From contig JASFXZ010000037.1 of the NCBI GenBank assembly GCA_032209605.1, forward strand, positions 806,001 to 870,000: a stretch of 64,000 nt of DNA, in the 5' to 3' direction. This document shows positions 35,252 to 47,784 of this stretch, piece after piece. Under the pieces are notes generated by a model. The model was not told the DNA's origin, did no database searches, and worked only from the letters and a program-made list of their open reading frames with translations. Source of the DNA: Mactromeris polynyma. Taxonomy: Eukaryota > Mollusca > Bivalvia > Venerida > Mactridae. The position numbers were made by a program, and so were the translations under genes. The stretch's first letter is position 1; every line of letters starts with the position of its first letter.

Positions 35252-36540
35252 ATATCTTGAAAAAAGATGGTCGGCGAAATCGAAGGTTAATTAAGACTTG
35301 TTGTGCAACATAAAATAATGCCGAGATATTACGATTGCGGGTCACTCCAGATCCAAGTTTGATTTAGGTAAATTCACTGTAATTCAGTGGATTTTGGTAA
35401 GGTAACCTTTGTAAAAAGGTTAACCAATCCACGCCAATGTTACAAACATTGTTCGGTTGAAGAGAAATTGCCTTGTGTTAACATAATATTTGGTTTACAC
35501 AACACCGATGTTTTCACAAAGATTTTTTACTGATTTTATTGTTTCAGTTGTTGTTTTATATGTTTGATGATTTTTAACAGTTTTTGTATATATATGTATT
35601 ATAAAAGATTGTTTTATGTATTTTGTTCAATTATTTATATAAAGTTAATTTGATGCGTACATTGCTAAGTTCATCTAAAATGTTTTAAAATTTATCTCCT
35701 GCATTAATCCTTAAAGATTATCATTTACAATGCAAGTATTAAACACCTTATATACAAGAAAGTTTCTTGTTCATCATATCTTTTATTAAGCTTTTAATCC
35801 GAGATCATCTGCCTGTAACAAGTTTGTTCGAATCCTGCAAGCAAGTTACTATGTAATTTAAACATAGTAACCAGGTTGGAAACCAAGGGTGACTGGTTAA
35901 CAACCTGAGGATATATAAGGGACCACAAAATTGTGTCTTCACTTACACTTTATATCCTTTGCTTCACGAAATAAAAATTGATTGAAAACGAACAACTCTG
36001 TTACAGGTAAGAACTTATTTTCTATTTACTAAAATTTACCTTAAACTATGTTTCTTTAATTTAAATAGTCATTCTAATATTTATTTTCCAAATCTGTCTT
36101 TATCCTTGTCATTTGATTAAGTACAAGTATTTGGTTTCATTAAGTGTTAATGTTCTCATTTAGGTACCTCCGCACAAGCGAGTTTTATATTTATATTCCC
36201 ATGATGTTTTTATGTATGTAAAATGTTTGAAATTGTTAGTATTCATATATGTTACACTTACACTTTATATCCTTTGCTTCACGAAATAAAAATTGATTGA
36301 AAACGAACAACTCTGTTACAGTTATATCCTGGAAAATTTATTTATACCACTTCAAGAGAAACGCAACTACTTTCAAAACGAAAAAGGAACCAATACTAAA
36401 TACAAATGGACAATTACTAACCAAGACGATTATATACAGTAACAAATTGAAAAAGACTATAACACAAGAATACACAACGCCGAGCCTTGTGAAAATATGC
36501 AAATAGCAAAACCATGTTAGTACGGCTGTGCTGAAAAAAA
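35252..36540 (+). repeat. dispersed repeat family B, copy 4, split by an insertion
   Basis: The left part, 35252-35510, runs to GTTTACACAACACCGATG. The family then resumes at 36496 with TATGCAAATAGCAAAACCAT and TAGTACGGCTGTGCTG. The sequence between (35511-36495) is foreign to the family. Confidence 0.9.
35511..36495. mobile_element. 985-bp insertion with short inverted ends, unclassified
   Basis: Begins TTTTCACAAAG and ends CCTTGTGAAAA, giving about 10 bp of inverted repeat. It lies exactly at a break in family B, so both boundaries are firm to a few bases. The inside holds two direct copies of a 68-bp block (35938-36005 and 36253-36320) reading CTTACACTTTATATCC, GCTTCACGAAATAAAAATTG and CTCTGTTACAG. 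Upstream of the first copy is a TATATAAGGG box. The first block is followed by GTAAGAAC, a good splice donor. No transposase or reverse transcriptase is visible. Confidence 0.7.
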
Positions 36541-39514
36541 TTATTAAGCAAGTCCTGTACTACATATATTAGGAGTATCTATACCTCAACATTTATACTT
36601 GTGGGAATTATAAAACATTTCAGAAAGCTCTCCAATTTCAGTAATTCTACATTTAAGAGAGTTTTTAAGTCTTTATAATATAAAATCAAAATTTGTTTGC
36701 CACTTCTCCAGGGTAATTTAATAACTATATTTTCACAACTCATGCCCACTTTGTGTCTCCCTTGAGAATCCCTCATTAAGAGTGTCGAGTGACAGCTCAG
36801 AGGATGAGAGAATATACTGAAAATGTTCTTGATCTTGGAAAATCTCCTTTCAACTTCTTCCTAATACCACTGCTTCATCCATTTCACAGTTATTGTGTGT
36901 TGTCATTCCAGCTTTACATCATTATCTTGAATTAAATTATGGTAGGCCTTACTGCAAAACCTTTGCAAAATTCCCTGTTTTTGATACATGGTGCTGAGGG
37001 GCCATCCAGTTTTTATCAATCTCTGCAATACTCTACAACTTGTATTTGAAGTCTATTCTATTCTAATGCCACCTTGAACTTGTTAACCTGACAGTATGAG
37101 TATCAGACATGAGGTGATCTGAGCACAAAATTTCCAATTTGCAATCTATGTAAAAGTACAAGAGACAGAACTGTCTAGAGGACTGCTAGGTACCTTGAGT
37201 CACAATCAATGATCCAAAATAGAGAAAATAACAGGGACATATGGAAATATTATGCAGGATAAATCCATAAAGGCAAACCCCATTTTGGTAGAGAGACAAA
37301 TTACATTTGGTAATTTTACCTTAAATAACCATGTTATGCCAGAAACAATATTGGTACATTCGAATATGATGTCATTTCCAATAACGGAACATTGCTAAGA
37401 CAAGGGGCATTTTGTATGACAATGAGTAGAAATTTAATCAAATAAACAGAAGTTATTAAACTTTATGACATGTATAAATGATCATCAGATTATTAACCAT
37501 GACAGAAATACAGCTGTTGCCATCAATCAAATTTCATATTAAGAGAAACTTCCTCAGCAATCAGAGTAAAAATATTTACAATGTGGAATTAAACAGAAAA
37601 TATCAGCCAATATTAAACATTGTAACCATTGCTGATAATGCAGTCAATACGTAAGGAAGAGAAACATGCCATGTGATTCAAACAAACCATCAGTTTTTGT
37701 CTCTTTTCAACCTATATACAATTCTGATTATGTGCCAATAACAAGAAGATTGTTACACATTTTAAAGTATCAAAACCATATAAGACAAACTACACACTGA
37801 CTGCCAAGCAAAAGACTGATGTTACAGCAAAGCTTTAAACAGCTCTCATTGTCTGATTTAGAGACTTTGGTTAATTGGTTTTATATCCCAAAGCATATGA
37901 AACAGTCTTTCAAAAATCTCCAGCATATTACTGGGAAAAGTAATAAATTCACTCCTAAAGGCATTTCCATATGATTCCCATAAAAATATATCAAATCTTT
38001 CTGCTCAATAATTCCATATAATGTATGTAATTACTATGACATTTCATTTCCCCGAGTATTTTTGCAAAAATCTTATCATAAATATTCTACAGAAGAAAGA
38101 CGAAATCAAGACTCATTCCATTACCTCTTCAAAATCACAATAGGCTTAAAATTAACAGCAAGTGTGTGAAAGTGTATGTTTCATTGACATACTTCAGGTA
38201 TGGTATGGGTGTTTGTCTCAAATATTTTATATTCAGAATAAATTTTATATAAAATCTCCTTTCTTTCAAAAAATCATGTGATTAAGTGTTAAATAATACT
38301 AACATAAAGCTGTAAACAGTTTCCAGCGTTAACAAAAATGTTCAACAAACTATAAATTTGGACATTTAAGGAACTGAAACCACGAACAAATGTCAGTAAA
38401 AATTTGCTAATTAACTCTTTGTATCAGACAGAAAACGTCTCAAACACAATAATTTCATATAAGTGGCAAGCAGAGCAGGCCACATTTTATAGAAATTGTC
38501 ATATGTTTCAGAGACAGTAATAACTCCTATATTGTTCCACATAATGGTCCTAAAGAACAGAAGATTTCCATTACTATGTAACCAAGCATTGTCAGTCTCA
38601 GATAAGTGTGAGATATGAGAGAATTGTCACAATAAGGAATATGCTTAAAAGCTTATAGATACAGAATGCCACAGAGATATCCCTAGCAGCACTTCATACA
38701 CAGTCTGGTATTGGGCCCCTTTCCCCGAAGAAAGAAGTATATATTTTTCCCCTACTTAGAAAGAAAATTCCCCAAAAATGATTTAATATTTAAACCCTAT
38801 AAATACCCAAATTTGGTGATTCATGATGCAAATTTCCCCTATCAAAAGGACCCGCCACTAATCGTGTGATTGTATTAATATTCACCAAAAAGTTCCAAAT
38901 TGGTTGATTACTGAGTGTAGCCTCAGTACAATAGTTCCAGGGATTGCCTAAAACAATTCTAACTTTTCCTGTCTTTTTTGTTATTTATGGTATCAAATAT
39001 GAGACCTTGAGCTCACAGGGAATATTGTCTGCGTTTCTTACATCAATGTTCACTGTAGCTTTTTGTAAATAGATCTTTTGAAACACCTCAAGGATGAAAT
39101 CAAAGTCTCCATTATCAGCATTTCAAAAACTTGTCAGATTGGAATATTATTGAAATTATACTTCAGATTTCAGATTTGTTGGCTGCTGCCTTAAGTCTAC
39201 AGCTTTTGGTGCTTACTACATGAACCTGGTCACACCTGATAACTACAAAATTTAGACTGGCCCTATGAGAGAATTTGCCACAATCAACACAAACCTATAT
39301 CTATCAAATATATGGCTACATGATGCTGAAACCACTAAATAGTCCAGTAGAGAGTACTTTTTCACCCAATTAAAGAATTGATTCTTCTAATCTAGTGTAT
39401 TGAATTCTTTGCTCACCACTACAGAATGTCCAGAAACCAACAAGATTTTGTTTACTATACTGAGGAGCAAACAGACGTCTGGTATGTAACAGACATGTAC
39501 AATAATGCATGGCC
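36541..39514. other. intronic AT-rich DNA, mostly unrecognised
   Basis: A patch at 38700-38870 (GGGCCCCTTTCCCCG, then AAATTTCCCCTATCAAAAGG) has the look of a decayed interspersed repeat. Otherwise nothing recognised. Confidence 0.4.
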
Positions 39515-39853
39515 TTTTTTTCAACGCAGCCGTACTAACGTGGTTTTGCTATTTGCATTTCAGTATTGTGTAAACCAATCAAATCTTACGTTAACCACCA
39601 AGGCAATTTCTCTTCAACCTAGCTATATTTAAAAAACGTTTTTAATCTTGATGCGGATTGGTTAATTATTATCTTTCGATAAAGGGTATGTTTCCTTACC
39701 GAAATCCACTGAATTTTGGTAAATTTACCGAAATCCATTTTGGATCTGGAATGACCAGCAATAGTAATATCTCTGCATTTTTTTATGTTGCACAACAAAT
39801 CTTAACCTTCAAATTGCGCAAACCATCTTTTTTCAAGATATTTCTTGTTTAAA
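39515..39853 (-). repeat. dispersed repeat family B, copy 5
   Basis: Nearly full length on the minus strand, from TTTTTCAACGCAGCCGTACT to TTTCAAGATATTTCTTGTTT, with all shared blocks in order. Confidence 0.92.
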
Positions 39854-40331
39854 CGTGGACTGGGCTCTTTGAAGATCTTGCGATTTAAGCTTGCACAAAA
39901 CATAATCAATCACAGCATTTGCTGTATGAGGCAAACACTTCTTTCATTTGCCTGGCTGTCTGCAGGCCAGTTCCATTGAACTCTACACTAAAGCAGCAAC
40001 TAGGCAATTATAAAAGGCTTGAGTACATTTTGAGGGGCTAAAGGCAATTTTTTTCTCTCCACATATAAATAAAGGAAAAGACATGTTTCACATTCAGCTC
40101 ACAACTTTTATGTTTAATCTTGAGCCGGATGCCAATGACAAGGAGGATGACATTTAGTGTGTGATTCCGGAGACAGATTGTTTCCAGGTTGAGTGTCCAA
40201 GAAAATCAGTCTTACACTCAATCAATGCTTTTAATACACTCTTTGCTGTATCAAAATAAGGAAAAAATCTCTCTAAACAATAAAAAATGTTAGAGTATAT
40301 ATACAAAGGCAGAACATGTACTTCTTTCCCA
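39854..40331. other. intronic DNA, nothing recognised
   Basis: No exon or recurring repeat recognised. Confidence 0.4.
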
Positions 40332-40734
40332 TACAGTAAAACTTCGAAACCTCAAACAGTTTTGGCTCGAACACAGTAGATACCTCGAACAGGTTCTTAA
40401 GTCCCGGCAAATTCCCTTCTTATTTCATATAATCTAACAGTAGATCACTTGAACAGAGATAGGTCGAACACTCGAACAGGATTTTCGGTCACTAGCTATG
40501 ATTTCATACATTGTTCACCATAGATAGGTCAAACAATACAACTATTCACACCTTTCATTGACCACTTATTATTTTATTGTTTGTTGACGGGTAAGACTAG
40601 CGACACATGTTATTTGCACATCGTGATAAGTGCTTGGTGGTTGTACATTATACATGTACTATGTGGCAAACAATTCATGTGTATAAGAATGAACAAATCA
40701 TTTATTTAAATCAGTTTTTGTTTTTCTTTCACTT

Positions 40735-42093
40735 CTTTTTTCGGCGCAGCCGTACTAACATGGTTTTGCTAATTGCATATTCAGTGTTTTGTAAACCAAT
40801 CAAATCTGACGTTAACCACAAAGGCAATTTTGCGCCATTTCTCTTCAATTTAAAAATACGTGTAACCCTGAAGCAGATTGGTTAACATTTTCTATAGTGT
40901 ATTTCGAGATTTATCCAGCAAGTAGTGTTGTTATTCATCACAACGGGGAATTGTCCGGTGTTGGATTTAAGAAGACTTTCTTGGTTTTATGTACCAGTCG
41001 CGAACATTTATATTGCTTTAATCAGATAAATCGCTATGTAACAAGTTTATGAACATGGATGTGTGAGTTATTTAATAACTTATGCGATAAGTAACGAGGA
41101 ACTACATATATTGAAACGGACTATACTGTGTCTATGACTGATCACACTACAGAGTTATTTGTATCCTGTCTCCTTCGTAGTATTTTGTATATTTAGACAG
41201 GCGAGTCGACATGCGTCCACAGACATTCAGCGAGACGCTTGCATCGACTCACTAATGACCCAAATGTAGGATAGTAAACATGCGTAAAGAAAGCTTATGC
41301 AAGTGCGCACTGAATAAACAGCTTTCACTGTCATAGAAATGCCGCTGTGATTATGGAAATTGCTAGAAAAACTAAATAATTCGAACATAAGTGACTATCG
41401 CTTCGTTGGCATGCCAACAAAATTTCCGATGCCTGTAAATGTGTAGTGATTTAAGGTCATTTAAACAGCTGTCTATGCGGAATCTGCGTATATTTTAAAT
41501 TGCGTCATATCGTTACTTGACATCTTGTGACTCGAATTTGCCACGCTAATAAATATTGTAATACGTATCTGTACAATCCTCGATGTAAGAACGAAAAATT
41601 GCCTTTTGTAAATGCTAAAATTTTATTGACATGAAATAAAACCGATTAGCTAGATAGTCAAAATTTCCTTCTACACGAAAGGCTGTACCTTGTTTACACA
41701 TTTGATTTGTCTTAGCGCATGAAAATACCCTTCTACATTTTAGTAATAAAATGTTACGTGATCATGCCGACCAATGAATTTAGTATAAGGAACGAACGGT
41801 GATTTTGTTCACTGCGACTAAATCATTGGTTATAGCAGTAAGGTTAAAAAGGTCAAATATAAAAATATACTGGGTAATACAGCAGCGTGTGAATGTAACG
41901 ATAGTGGAATCGAAGTGCTGTGTGGGAGCGTACTACGCAGTGATCTCGGGGTTTCTGTATAGCGTAATTGAATGACCGGCAGTAGTAACATTAAGCATTC
42001 TTTTTGTTGAACCACAAATTTTAATCCCAGATTGCAACACATGTGCAAACTTCAAGTTGCGCCGACCATCTTTTTTAAAGATATTTCTTGTTA
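40735..42093 (-). repeat. dispersed repeat family B, copy 6, split by family C sequence
   Basis: Minus-strand start at 40735-40900 (TTTTTTCGGCGCAGCCGTAC to GATTGGTTAACATTTTC). It resumes at about 41969 (TGAATGACCGGCAGTAGTAA) and runs to TTTAAAGATATTTCTTGTTA at 42093. About 70 bp of the middle of the family is missing at the break. Confidence 0.85.
41346..41948 (+). repeat. dispersed repeat family C, copy 1
   Basis: Matches 62555-63090 in inverse orientation over about 550 bp. Shared blocks include AATTGCTAGAAAAACTAAAT, GTGACTATCGCTT, AAATGTGTAGTGATTTAAGG, ATTTTAAATTGCGTCAT, ACGTGATCATGCCGACCAAT and GGAACGAACGGTGATTT. No coding frame. Confidence 0.85.
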
Positions 42094-42274
42094 ATTAATA
42101 ATATTATGAATAATGCTGCGACTATTAATCGACGTGCATTCAGTATGAAAACACATGACATGCGTTCAACATATTTAGTACACTTGCACTGGCGACAGTC
42201 ATTTTGTACATATACACGTATGCTCAAACTAATTGCTAGGTCCAACAGCAGTTCCAGGTTTTAAAGTTTTACTG

Positions 42275-42780
42275 TACATCTATTTATGAGTTCATATTTT
42301 AACCACATCACCAACTTAACCAATAACTCTTAACTCAAACGGTTTGTTAAATTGTACATTTACAAATGTCAAGTAGATTTTATATGCAGAATAAAATTAT
42401 CTCTTTATACACAAATCTGCTCAAAACACTTGAAACCACACTAACGAAATCAATTTGAAGTATCCTGAAGCACCAATCATGTAAAGACTATTATTGTTCA
42501 CATTTTCAAGGTTATATCAGTAACAACATTTAAAATCTATCAGGATGCATTCAACCATTTAAACAAAATTTCACATTTCAAATCTGTGAAAAATTTGCTA
42601 AAATATTCAAGTAACAATATGATTGACAAAAAACGAAATATCTGAACACAAGTGTGAAAGAAATAATATAAAAGAAAATAACTCAGTATGCCAAAGGTAT
42701 ATTATAGATGTAAAATAACACAATGTCATTCCAACATATTGAAAGAATGGAGTACAAACATATAACAAATATATTACATG
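42275..42780. other. intronic AT-rich DNA, nothing recognised
   Basis: No exon or recurring repeat recognised. Confidence 0.4.
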
Positions 42781-42782
42781 AA

Positions 42783-42990
42783 GAAATTATAGATGGTAAA
42801 ATAAAATAAAGTAATTATAGATGGTAAAATAAAATAAAGTAATTAAAGATGGTAGAATAAAGTAATAATAGATGGTAAAATAAAGTAATGAGAGATTGTA
42901 AAATGAAATTAAGTTATTATAGATGGAAAAATAAAGTAATTATAGATGGTAGAATAGAATAAAGTCACAATAATAGATAGTAAAATAAAT
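42783..42990. repeat. AT-rich VNTR, about 25-33-bp unit
   Basis: About seven degenerate copies of ATAGATGGTAAAATAAA followed by variable AATAAAGTAATT spacers. Confidence 0.85.
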
Positions 42991-43544
42991 ATCCTAATGA
43001 TTTTGACAAAAAGAATAATTAAACACAGGATATTAAAATTAACAAAACAGAAGATCCATAAAGAAGAATAAAGTTGAATTTAAAAGTGTATTTAAGGTAC
43101 AACTTTGGTATTAAGTAATTAAACAGGCTTAGGAGGATGTAAGGTTGAAAAGAGGAAGAATGATGGAAACTGTCGAAAAAGGAAAACATACCAAAGACTG
43201 AAACTGAAGCAGACATTGGATGAGAAGGTCACATAATGAGGATAAAGTGAAATGGATATGGAATAGAGAAGGAAAAAGGCTTAAAAGCATAAGTGTTATA
43301 TACATGCTAATAAGTTGACTAAAATATCACAGTGAAGATACAGCAAAATCTCATTATCACTAGTTCTTCCACGTCATTCAGGCTACGGTCATGTCCTCCA
43401 CATGTGGAGAAGTTGTCAGTTGCTAGCGAAAGAGCAATTTACAACTAGTTGATAATTATTTCCAGGAATACTGATAAGGTCAACTGGCTGCACTATATGA
43501 CTGAAAATTGTTGAAAACCAGACTTATACCCAATGAAAAACAAA
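42991..43544. other. intronic DNA, nothing recognised
   Basis: Purine-rich patches (AGAAGGAAAAAGG and similar). No exon or recurring repeat recognised. Confidence 0.4.
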
Positions 43545-44290
43545 AAATGGGCAATACCCACAAACCAGGTTTTAAACCTAAATATTTGTAACCAAAGCTC
43601 TATTTGTATAATGAATACATGATGATCATCTATGCTGCAAAGGTGCCAGAGGTGATACATGTATACACACACTCACACTTAGATATATTATATATATATG
43701 CAACAACTATACACCAAGTTTGATGTCAATACACCCAAGCATAGCAAAGATATTAAGTGGAAACTGATTTTTAAATTTTAAGTGACCTTGACCTTAGACG
43801 GAACAAACCCAAAAGCAATCCCAAGCGAGCTATCAACATGTTCTTACTACACAAGTTTGATGTCAATATGATCAACAAAACTAAAGTTATTAGCCGGAAA
43901 TTGCTATTTTTAGTAACGGTGACATTGACCTTTGATGAAACCAGTCCAAAAGCAATCCCAAGCGAGCTCTCTACATGTTCTTACTATACACCAAGTTTGC
44001 TGTCAATATGATCAACGAAATTCAAGTTATTCGCCGGAAACCAAATTTCTATTTTTAGTAACCGTGACCTTGACCTTTGGCGGAACGAACCCAAAAGCAA
44101 TTCCAAGCGAGCTCCCCATATGGTCTTACTACAACCCAAGTTCTGTTACAATATGATGTACAGAACATAAGTTATTTGCCGGAAACCACCAGTTTGACGC
44201 CCGCACACCCTCCCGACCGACCGCTCGCCTGCCCAACGACACACACCATTCTAATAACCTGGTTTTCTTTGAAAACCTCATGGTTAAAAA
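43545..44290 (+). repeat. dispersed repeat family E, copy 3 (tandem core)
   Basis: Same order as the copy at 31603: GGGCAATACCCACAAACCAG, about three to four core units with GTGACCTTGACC and CCCAAAAGCAAT, the CGACACACACCATTCTAATA tail, and the inverted closing block GAAAACCTCATGGTT. It carries an extra 70-bp stretch at about 43632-43700 with ACACAC and ATATAT tracts that copy 2 lacks. Confidence 0.85.
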
Positions 44291-44793
44291 CACGATCGAT
44301 ATCTCCAGGAGGTTTTAATCTGTGTGTTTTACACCTTTGGCTCAGGTGTGCTAAAATTGCTGGTCATCCCACCATGATCCTGACACTTACTTGAAAGGAT
44401 CATTTCAATATATTTATATATCTACCTCTCCAGGATAATTCACAAAATGTACTATATCTGTAGCACAGTAATTAGGTATTTGAACTTGTATCAATAGAAC
44501 ACACACATAGAATAGCCAAGCTCTAGGTCAGGAATGAGCATAGCAGTTTTAATAATTTATTTGGGTTACGATAAATGATGGTAAGATAATTAATTGCCTA
44601 ATACAATTGATTCCCTAATGCTATTGACAGTAAGTAATTTCAGGACCATATGTAAATTAATCCAATGAGTAGGGTAAATATACCAGCAATCAATTAACAA
44701 CATATGGTGCTACATGTTATCACAGATTGCATAAAAATATATAAATTTAATACCAGTTTAGTATTTATAGACAATACTGTGAAAGAACCTTAA
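44291..44793. other. intronic DNA, nothing recognised
   Basis: No exon or recurring repeat recognised. Confidence 0.4.
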
Positions 44794-44798
44794 ATGTT

Positions 44799-44990
44799 CA
44801 GGGTGGGTGAACATGTGACTTGTTTGTTAACTACACGGCACGTAAAGCTGGCGGCCGATCTCAAAACGGTACGTATTTTGGCAACCAGATTTTGGATGAC
44901 CAGTTTTTGGCTATTAAAAACTATTTGAGATCAGCCACCAGATTTACGTGCCTCATAGTAAACAAAAAAGTCACATGTTCACCCACCCTG
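44799..44990. mobile_element. 192-bp foldback MITE
   Basis: Starts CAGGGTGGGTGAACATGTGA and ends with its reverse complement. The inverted arms run about 70 bp with a few mismatches, so the element is nearly a full hairpin. It is flanked by ATGTT at 44794-44798 and 44991-44995, a likely 5-bp target duplication. No coding capacity. Confidence 0.9.
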
Positions 44991-44995
44991 ATGTT

Positions 44996-46185
44996 CTGAG
45001 AAGAGAAAGGTTGTTATACCAAAGACTTCAGAATTCATAATTACAGAGTAAAGCTTATACAGAATGCAGCCTTTAAGGTTTGCCATAAGGATGGTAACAA
45101 GCTACCACAACTGGTATTTCTCTACTAATCTATCGCCTAATTGAGTATGGGATTACTGTGAGAAAAGTTACATAAATTATGCCAGTCTTCAGTGCCTTAG
45201 GATTAAATATAATCTGCAATACAAACTTGAACAGACACCCAATGGTAACAAAATTGTTGTTAAACTAAAGCATAATTTAAACATAGTTATTGATGGCAAA
45301 ACAATCAATATTAAACTGAGAATATTTGTCTCTTGTGCTTTAAAATGAATCAGTGTATGTAATATTGACATGCTTTGACACAAGCATTAATTTTACCCCT
45401 AAGATTTCTACCACACCTTGGTAATGAAGTAAGCATAATAAGAGATCTCTTCACCCAATAAGGAGCAAAATGAAATATTTACGTGAAGAGTTAACATTGC
45501 AGTTAAAAATTAAGAGTAAGTCACAGAGCCCATCAGTTTTATGTTGAATATGAGACTGGTGTCCCTCCACAACTACCGCCCCATAAAGGGAAACATTTCC
45601 AAACAGTGCTACCAATACATGTAAAAGCTGGTACAGACTGAACAAGATAAGACATAATACTTGATCCCCAAGTGTGACCATGTCATTTGAGATATGGACC
45701 AAGGTCATGCAACTGACTTGCCATCTCAATGAAACAAATCTTTCTGACAAAAACGTTCAATATAGCCCCATATATTATGTTCAAGTTACATTAAGACATG
45801 ATGGTTGAACCAAAATATGACCTTGACCTTTGAGTCTAGCACTTGACTCATTGTCTGACTGACTCAATGATTTCTGCCATTTGCTTCAGTTTGGTCCATA
45901 TGTAACCTGATGGCTTCCCACAAACATGTCTGAATCTGGCAAGTAACATTTCTGCCAGTCATGCCTAAGAATATTTGCTCAATGCATGTCAAAGCTAAAG
46001 TTTGAACAAGATCAGTTAACACTCTCATAGATTGACATGCGACCATGGCATTCAGGATGTCATTTGTGACAAGCATTCTCTTTTGACAAAACAATTACTT
46101 TCAATATTACTCAGTACATGCTGATATGTACTGTCCTCACAAGATTGGATCAATGCAAACAATAATGCTCAAATTTAAACCAAAA
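44996..46185. other. intronic DNA with a possible repeat remnant
   Basis: A stretch from about 45780 (ATGACCTTGACCTTTGAG) recalls the tandem-core families but has only one clear unit. Nothing else recognised. Confidence 0.4.
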
Positions 46186-46189
46186 GCAT

Positions 46190-46445
46190 TTGAGTCCTGC
46201 TATGAGATTTACAACATCTTACGTAAGTGACGTCATTTCAAGAAAACACAACATGTGATGTCACTATTTGCAAGCATGAAACTATATTTACTCCATAAAT
46301 TATGGTCAGTTCGTTTTCATATTGCCATACAGGGTAAATATTGTTTACTGTCAGTATATGGCGACTTCACATGTGACATTTTCTGGAAATAAAGTCACTT
46401 AAAGAAGAGATTGGAAATGGTAAAGCGGCACTCATTTACACATTT
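46190..46445 (+). repeat. dispersed repeat family J, copy 1
   Basis: Direct match to 54523-54775 at roughly 80 percent. Shared blocks are GCTATGAGATTT, CATTTCAAGAAA, CAACATGTGATGTCACT, TTTACTCCAT and CACTTAAAGAAGAG. Confidence 0.8.
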
Positions 46446-46997
46446 AGAACAGCCTTATGATGTCTAACTTATTGCATGAGACCTCAACAAAAATAAATAA
46501 GAAAAAACTGATAAAATCAAACATTTTTATTTTGTTAACAAGTTTGTAAAATATTCTGTGTTTTAAAGGCAATTTCACTGCCTCAACAAGCATGAAGAAG
46601 TGTATCTCTATAATTACTTACAAAGTCAAGTTAAAAGTAGAACAGTCCAAAGATAACTGCTCATAGACTTCAGAGGCGCCAAATCTATAGATCATTTATA
46701 AGTCAATCTGTGTTGATATTGATTCTCAATGTGCACTGAACGTTTAATATTTGTCATGCACATATGAAAATATATATAAATATTTCTTCTCAGGCAATGG
46801 TGATTAATTTATTATGAAACTGATGGGATGTTAATGTAACAACCTGTTGCAGTGTGTAAAGAACTCATCACCACATGTTTCATGCCTAATCAATCCAATT
46901 AACTGTTTGACATATCAGATTATTGTTAGTGTGTCAAATGATTAACCTGATGTCCATAACTGGGTCAGAGAAGCATTGAACAAACAAACGATTATAA

Positions 46998-47298
46998 AAA
47001 CAAGAAATGAGTTGAAAAAAGATAGTTGGTGCAATTTGAAGGTTAAGATTGGTTGTGCAACATAAAAAATGCCAAGATGATATGATTGCTGGTCACTTCA
47101 GATCCAAAATGGATTTCAGTAAATTGACTGAAATTCAATGGATTTCGGTAAAGTTATGTACCCTTTATTGCAAGGTTAACCAATCCGCGTCACGGTTGAA
47201 GAGAAGTTGGTTTAGTTGTTAACGTAAGATTTGATTGGTTAACACAACACTGATATGCAAATAGCAAAGCCATGTAAGTATGGCTGTGCCAAATAAGA
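46998..47298 (+). repeat. dispersed repeat family B, copy 7
   Basis: Full-length plus-strand copy, from AACAAGAAATGAG to ATATGCAAATAGCAAAGCCA and GGCTGTGCC. All family blocks are in order, with a short deletion after GGTTGAAGAGAA. Confidence 0.92.
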
Positions 47299-47780
47299 AC
47301 ATGTGATAATGAATACAAGACTCTTACTTCACGTTTTAATGCACTTATTGTGAGAGAGTGACATTGTAGTTGCAGATGTTGCAGACTGGCTTAGTAACAT
47401 GTTCTTAATTATGATCCAATTGTGTTTTGTTTATAGGTCAGCTCATGGGGTATTTCTGTACTCAAAGTTGTATTACTTGATACTGACTCAAATGACACCA
47501 GACAAAGGTGCTTAAACACTCTAAACCATCCCCTAATATAAGCGTTTAGAAATGACATTAAGCTGTCGATATTGCCTCCCGGTCACCTTTACAGACAGTC
47601 AAGTGTTACATTGACCTTTATCATACAGGATAATTACTTTATTGTTTTATTTAGTATCCCCAATGGCAGACAATATAGGCAACTCTTTCACATGTGTGTT
47701 AATACTGTCAAACATGTTGTGGTATAGTCTATGGTGTCAGACATTTTACTTCCAACAATTTATCTCAATCTTAAAGTAAT
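47299..47780. other. intronic DNA, nothing recognised
   Basis: No exon or recurring repeat recognised. Confidence 0.4.
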
Positions 47781-47784
47781 GTTT

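Larger units (their letters stand above)
40334..42274. mobile_element. TA-flanked TIR element (Tc1/mariner or pogo-like), with nested repeats
   Basis: Left end CAGTAAAACTTCGAAACC preceded by TA; right end GGTTTTAAAGTTTTACTG followed by TA. The two ends are inverted copies over about 18 bp with two mismatches. CAGT ends with a TA duplication suit Tc1/mariner-superfamily or pogo-like elements. The left arm has repeated CTCGAACA/TCGAACA words. No transposase is seen. Most of the interior is a family B copy that is itself interrupted by family C. Confidence 0.78.

Noticed and set aside
35820..35845. GTTCGAATCC word as a polymerase III B box
   Set aside because: No A box at the right distance and no tRNA-like folding around it.
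35511..36005. Reading 35511-36005 as an LTR (TG start, TATA box, poly-A signal, CA end)
   Set aside because: The second copy repeats only the last 68 bp, no primer-binding site or coding region follows, and the inverted ends fit another explanation. Left unclassified.
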